NCBI GenBank assembly: GCA_038204185.1
Contig: JBBRDE010000225.1
Location: 1 to 9,385 of the forward strand
Source of the DNA: Salmonirosea sp038204185
GTDB taxonomy: Bacteria; Bacteroidota; Bacteroidia; Cytophagales; Spirosomataceae
Direction of reading: 5' to 3'
Length of the DNA: 9,385 nucleotides
Positions 6,921-9,385 of the stretch are shown in pieces (the first letter of the stretch is position 1; every line of letters starts with the position of its first letter). The notes below the pieces were generated by a model that was given only the letters and a program-made list of their open reading frames with translations, ran no database searches and was not told where the DNA came from. The position numbers and the translations under genes were made by a program.

Positions 6921-7421
6921 TCAGGGTTGATCCACCTGTCTGAGGTGCCGAACGTCCTCAACATCTTTGGCTCTCCCCAAGCTTTCCTTGTCTTCGACTA
7001 AGTCCTCAAAGCTTATGAAGTAAATTTCAACCCCACCGGATTCAACAACCTGCTTTTTAGCGAATGACTCACTGAATTTCAAAGGGGCCTTAATGGTTGG
7101 AAGCAGATCCAGGGTATAGTCCTCGAACTCAAATCTGAAAAAAGAGTTCCTAGGATCAGGGGCCTGCTCTTCTTGAAATTCTGTCACATCCTTTCCAAGC
7201 TCCCCCAAGGCTCTAAGAAGGTTGTAATAATTCCCATAGGTTGGGTTATACCAAAAATCCAGGTCGGGCTTATCGACAACATCGCCTTTTGGCGTAGTGG
7301 ATTTCCTGTAATACCCATGCAGTGCCACGGCGGTACCGCCCACTATCATGTACTCGACTGAATGCTGGTTGAATAGAGCGCAGATATGGCGGATGATACC
7401 CACATAATCCATGTGAGGCAT
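6921..7421 (-). CDS. MNT/AbiEii-like nucleotidyltransferase, probable toxin-antitoxin or defence component
   Basis: This 166-aa protein has the minimal nucleotidyltransferase pattern: IVGGTAVALHGYYR (Gly28-Gly29), KPDLDFWY with the metal-binding pair Asp53/Asp55, and YTLDLLPTI with Asp105 as the candidate third carboxylate. Length and layout fit the small proteins annotated as nucleotidyltransferases of the AbiEii/MNT type, which in other systems add nucleotides to tRNA or to a toxin partner. The start is the ATG at 7421, which shares its A with the TAA of the upstream 53-aa gene (TAATG), so translation should be coupled. An alternative start at Met4 is possible. No HEPN partner is visible; the small upstream protein is the only candidate partner. 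The superfamily call is good; whether it acts as toxin, antitoxin or neither is inference. Confidence 0.78.
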   Translation of the reverse strand: MPHMDYVGIIRHICALFNQHSVEYMIVGGTAVALHGYYRKSTTPKGDVVDKPDLDFWYNPTYGNYYNLLRALGELGKDVTEFQEEQAPDPRNSFFRFEFEDYTLDLLPTIKAPLKFSESFAKKQVVESGGVEIYFISFEDLVEDKESLGRAKDVEDVRHLRQVDQP

Positions 7422-7582
7422 TACTTCTGTTTAGAACTAGCCTTGACAAACTTCTCTCTCAAGAATCTCATGGAGCGCTCAAAGCTGTCATGACGCTGCA
7501 CCGGCCTGACAGAAGACGGATCAACCGGCCTGGAGGAGGACTTCAGTTCCTGAATGCTTTGGTATTTGGTTGGCGGGGTCAT
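7421..7582 (-). CDS. 53-aa basic protein upstream of the nucleotidyltransferase
   Basis: From the ATG at 7582 the frame reads MTPPTKYQSIQELKSSSRPV, then a linker, then ERSMRFLREKFVKASSKQK and TAA. It is rich in Lys and Arg, with a C-terminal amphipathic helix, and has no membrane segment. Three features make it a real gene: a GGGAG ribosome site five bases before the start, a Bacteroidota-type promoter at the right distance, and a TAATG overlap with the nucleotidyltransferase gene. I do not recognise a named family. Its position and size suit an antitoxin-like or accessory partner of the downstream enzyme, but that rests on context only. Confidence 0.68.
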   Translation of the reverse strand: MTPPTKYQSIQELKSSSRPVDPSSVRPVQRHDSFERSMRFLREKFVKASSKQK

Positions 7583-7607
7583 AGCTACTCCCTTTCGTTG
7601 GAATGCT

Positions 7608-7638
7608 GAAAGATACGCATGTACTACAAAAAGTCAAA
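7608..7638 (-). promoter_or_regulatory. Bacteroidota promoter for the 53-aa protein / nucleotidyltransferase pair
   Basis: On the minus strand TTTG (7638-7635) is followed 19 bp later by TATCTTTC (7615-7608). This matches the TTTG-N19-21-TAnnTTTG pattern of primary-sigma promoters in this phylum except for the last base. The start point would be near 7602, leaving a leader of about 20 nt that includes the GGGAG ribosome site. Confidence 0.5.
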
Positions 7639-7733
7639 GGAAACTGTTCAATGTTTTGATAATTAGGGTTTTGAGTGAGATTAAATTTATAAGTTTTTCC
7701 ATTTTTTTCTGAAAATCATGCCTGGCGGGTTGC

Positions 7734-7898
7734 ATGGGCAATGCCATGTGCATTGGGGGTTATCAGATGGCCAAAAAATTGGGAATCCCAACAGTAACGT
7801 TATACAAGTATTTGCGGCATCGCGGTGACGAAGCTCGTGGTAAACAGGGGCCTGAGGCTCAGGCAAATGCCTATTTGTCAGACCATTTGCCCTTTTGA
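7734..7898 (+). pseudogene. C-terminal helix-turn-helix remnant of a third serine recombinase
   Basis: The frame encodes 54 residues. The recognisable part, GYQMAKKLGIPTVTLYKYLR (7758-7817), has the pattern of the C-terminal helix-turn-helix found at the end of resolvase-type serine recombinases. The in-frame stop at 7710 and lack of any catalytic-domain sequence upstream show that the rest of the gene is gone. No ribosome site is visible. It could instead be a small stand-alone HTH peptide, but the tail after the motif has no recognisable character. Confidence 0.5.
7862..7896 (+). terminator. Possible terminator hairpin at the recombinase remnant's end
   Basis: GGCAAATG (7862-7869) and CATTTGCC (7884-7891) form a perfect 8-bp inverted repeat with a 14-nt loop, followed by CTTTT. 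It ends inside the stop codon of the remnant and fits the former 3' end of that gene. The T-run is short. Confidence 0.35.
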
Positions 7899-8211
7899 AT
7901 GAAACATTTTCCCGGAATGTTGGCCGCTACCCCAGGTCCTGTCGGGCCGGACCGGAAGTCTGTTCGCGGGTGTCGGGAGCTTTGTTTTTACCCGGTTGAA
8001 GTGGAGTTTTTAAACGCGAACAACTGAGGCGTCAAGTGCCGCTAAGCCATTGATCTATGAAACGACCTGTTACCGGAAGAGCATTACTGGTGTAACAAAA
8101 AAAGGTATTGGATGATTTGTTTATTGCAGGAATACGATTGGGAATAACAAGAAAACCTGTCTTACAATTGATATAGACCAAATCTTACCCCCCGTGCCCC
8201 GCAGCCTGGGA

Positions 8212-8234
8212 CTTGTCCTTTCTTACTGGACAAG
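8212..8234. repeat. Inverted repeat CTTGTCC-N9-GGACAAG
   Basis: This is a perfect 7-bp dyad about 80 bp upstream of the His-rich protein gene. There is no T-run, so a terminator is unlikely. It could be an operator for a metal-responsive or other regulator of the efflux operon, but no such regulator is in the window. Confidence 0.35.
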
Positions 8235-8303
8235 GAGGGTCCGGCTCATTCAGGCGCATTGATTCTAATCTACTTTTGCTGCATACGGCATTCCTATTTT
8301 TCG

Positions 8304-8311
8304 TAGATTTG
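8304..8311 (+). promoter_or_regulatory. Candidate -7 box (TAGATTTG) for the metal-efflux operon
   Basis: This perfect TAnnTTTG match ends only 5 bp before the ATG at 8317, which would make the transcript essentially leaderless. A TTTG at 8275-8278 is about 25 bp upstream, longer than the usual spacing. A near match, TATTTTTC at 8295-8302, is an alternative. The region is plausibly the promoter, but the exact box is uncertain. Confidence 0.33.
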
Positions 8312-8316
8312 CCCGA

Positions 8317-8724
8317 ATGACAAGGCTACTACACGTCATATTGGCTACCTACCTGCTGGGCCTGTCCGGTTTTCCCGGCCAGGAAATGCACACGTTTTCC
8401 GGCGTGAAGGCCATGGTCGCACATTTTCATGAGCATGAGCACGAGCATGAGGGTCATGAGGATGCCGATCACGGAATGGACTTCCTCAGTTTTCTGTACC
8501 TGCACTACGCCGACCAAACCCACAAGGATTCCGAAGGCCATGAGAACCTGCCTTTCCATCACAATCACCAGGGGGTGGTCGTGAATTATTTCCTTGCACC
8601 ATCCCTCAGCATGGTCCCGGAACCGGCTGCTACCGCTGCGCTGGCCGTTGAATCCCCTTCCTTCTTCGAATCCCGGCTGCTGTCCCCGTTCGTCTACTCC
8701 ATCTGGCAACCGCCCAAGTTCTGA
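8317..8724 (+). CDS. His-rich small exported/membrane protein, probable metal binder
   Basis: This 135-aa protein starts with a short basic N-terminus and a hydrophobic segment (LLHVILATYLLGLSG, residues 4-18), so it is probably exported or anchored in the inner membrane. Residues 36-52 are a dense His/Glu/Asp cluster (HFHEHEHEHEGHEDADH), with more His at 63-84, including HHNH. Such clusters bind Zn, Cu, Ni or Co ions. It contains no cysteine. It sits 93 bp upstream of a CusA/CzcA-type pump, and small His-rich proteins of this kind are commonly found just before such pumps in Bacteroidota. It probably acts as a periplasmic metal buffer or sensor for the efflux system. No named family is recognised; the metal cannot be told from sequence. 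Confidence 0.72.
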   Translation: MTRLLHVILATYLLGLSGFPGQEMHTFSGVKAMVAHFHEHEHEHEGHEDADHGMDFLSFLYLHYADQTHKDSEGHENLPFHHNHQGVVVNYFLAPSLSMVPEPAATAALAVESPSFFESRLLSPFVYSIWQPPKF

Positions 8725-8817
8725 CAATTTAATTTCTGGTGTTTACAGTCCCTCCCGCCGCGTCTGGTACGCATGGCGCCGGGGTTGGAATATTCTGCCT
8801 ATCTTAAATTGTTCAAA

Positions 8818-9385
8818 ATGCTTGACCGAATCATTCATTTTTCCATCCACAATAAGCTGATTGTCGGGGTTTTCACGCTCGCGCTGATCGCCTGGGGAAG
8901 CTACTCGATCACCCGACTGCCCATCGATGCCGTGCCGGACATCACCGACAATCAGGTCATGGTCATCACCGTCAGCCCCACCCTGGCCGCCCAGGAAGTC
9001 GAACGGCTCATCACTTTTCCGGTCGAGCAGACCATGGCCAGCATCCCCGACATCGAGCAGATGCGCTCTTTCTCCCGCTTCGGCCTGTCGATCGTCACCA
9101 TCGTCTTCAAGGAGAAGACCGACATCTACTGGGCCCGCCAGCAGATCAGCGAGCGGCTCACCGAAGCGGAAAAGCAGATCCCGAAAGGCGTGGGCACCCC
9201 GGAGATGGCCCCCGTTACCACGGGCCTGGGCGAGATATACCAGTACGTCATTCATGCCGAAAAAGGCTACGAAGACCAGTACGACGCCATGGAACTCCGC
9301 ACCATTCAGGACTGGGTCGTCAAGCGGCAGCTATTGGGAACCCCGGGCGTAGCCGAGGTGAGTGGTTTTGGCGGCTACGTGAAAG
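8818..9385 (+). CDS. CusA/CzcA-family heavy-metal efflux RND transporter (5' part)
   Basis: The frame is open from the ATG at 8818 to the right edge (189 codons; the family is about 1,030-1,450 residues). It starts MLDRIIHFSIHNKLIVGVF, with the first transmembrane helix at about 13-30. LPIDAVPDITDNQVMVIT follows, the signature of the heavy-metal branch of RND pumps, then VERLITFPVEQTMASIPDIE and the porter-domain segment GTPGVAEVSGFGGYV. It is the inner-membrane proton antiporter of a tripartite metal exporter; the adaptor and outer-membrane genes are expected beyond the edge. An in-frame ATG at 8773 would add 15 residues not typical of the family, so I prefer 8818. No Shine-Dalgarno site is visible. 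The metal specificity residues lie outside the window. Confidence 0.92.
   Translation, partial: MLDRIIHFSIHNKLIVGVFTLALIAWGSYSITRLPIDAVPDITDNQVMVITVSPTLAAQEVERLITFPVEQTMASIPDIEQMRSFSRFGLSIVTIVFKEKTDIYWARQQISERLTEAEKQIPKGVGTPEMAPVTTGLGEIYQYVIHAEKGYEDQYDAMELRTIQDWVVKRQLLGTPGVAEVSGFGGYVK

Larger units (their letters stand above)
7899..8316. other. Intergenic region without a supported gene
   Basis: There are only short open frames, the longest being 42 codons from 7899, with no recognisable motif or ribosome site. The stretch holds an inverted repeat at 8212-8234 and a candidate promoter box just before the His-rich gene. I see no RNA gene. Confidence 0.5.

Noticed and set aside
7899..8027. 42-codon frame beginning MKHFPGML directly after the recombinase remnant
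   Set aside because: No ribosome site, no recognisable motif and no sign of operon context; too short to support.
8064..8100. Hairpin-like GTTACC...GGTGTAAC followed by a run of A
   Set aside because: The arms need a bulge and the homopolymer is A rather than T in the downstream direction, so it is not a terminator for either strand.
8743..9255. 170-aa minus-strand and 141-aa plus-strand alternative frames over the RND gene
   Set aside because: They overlap the unmistakable CusA/CzcA N-terminus and are shadow frames of GC-rich coding DNA.

Overview
The window looks like chromosomal accessory DNA from a Bacteroidota bacterium, most likely a Cytophagales/Spirosoma-type lineage. Four things point there. 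An SRAP fragment begins MCYHTS, the usual N-terminus of that family in this phylum. There are -7 boxes of the TAnnTTTG type. Most genes lack clear Shine-Dalgarno sites. The gene families present (CHAT/nSTAND-WD40, CusA/CzcA behind a His-rich small protein) are common in these genomes. The placement is inferred from these features, not from a search.

Positions 1-4199 (minus strand) hold a two-gene operon. It encodes a 600-aa CHAT/caspase-like protein with a visible His/Cys dyad, followed, with a 14-bp overlap, by an nSTAND P-loop ATPase. The ATPase runs off the left edge through an array of almost identical 41-residue WD40-type repeats. This architecture (cysteine-protease effector, NTPase switch, repeat sensor) resembles an NLR-type biological-conflict or cell-suicide system and is the most interesting part of the window. 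A divergent intergenic region of about 330 bp separates it from a plus-strand gene for a peptidoglycan-binding plus GH19-type lysozyme/chitinase protein with a TTG start.

Positions 5442-6786 are a graveyard of broken genes. In order they are: the N-terminus of an unrecognised gene joined tail to tail with a truncated, internally deleted SRAP gene; a minus-strand serine recombinase lacking its N-terminus and frameshifted by a 16-bp GC-only insert; and a plus-strand serine recombinase lacking its catalytic N-terminus and carrying an in-frame TAA. The two recombinases are joined back to back at about 6180/6181. A simple reading is a few deletions, each removing the facing ends of two neighbouring genes. 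A third recombinase C-terminal remnant lies at 7734-7898.

Positions 6921-7582 (minus strand) carry a compact pair: a 53-aa basic protein and an MNT-type nucleotidyltransferase with overlapping TAATG stop/start, behind a recognisable Bacteroidota promoter. It is a likely toxin-antitoxin or defence-like unit. Positions 7899-8316 contain no gene I can support.

Positions 8317-9385 (plus strand) begin a metal-resistance operon: a His-rich exported or membrane-anchored small protein, then the N-terminus of a CusA/CzcA-family RND efflux pump that runs off the right edge.
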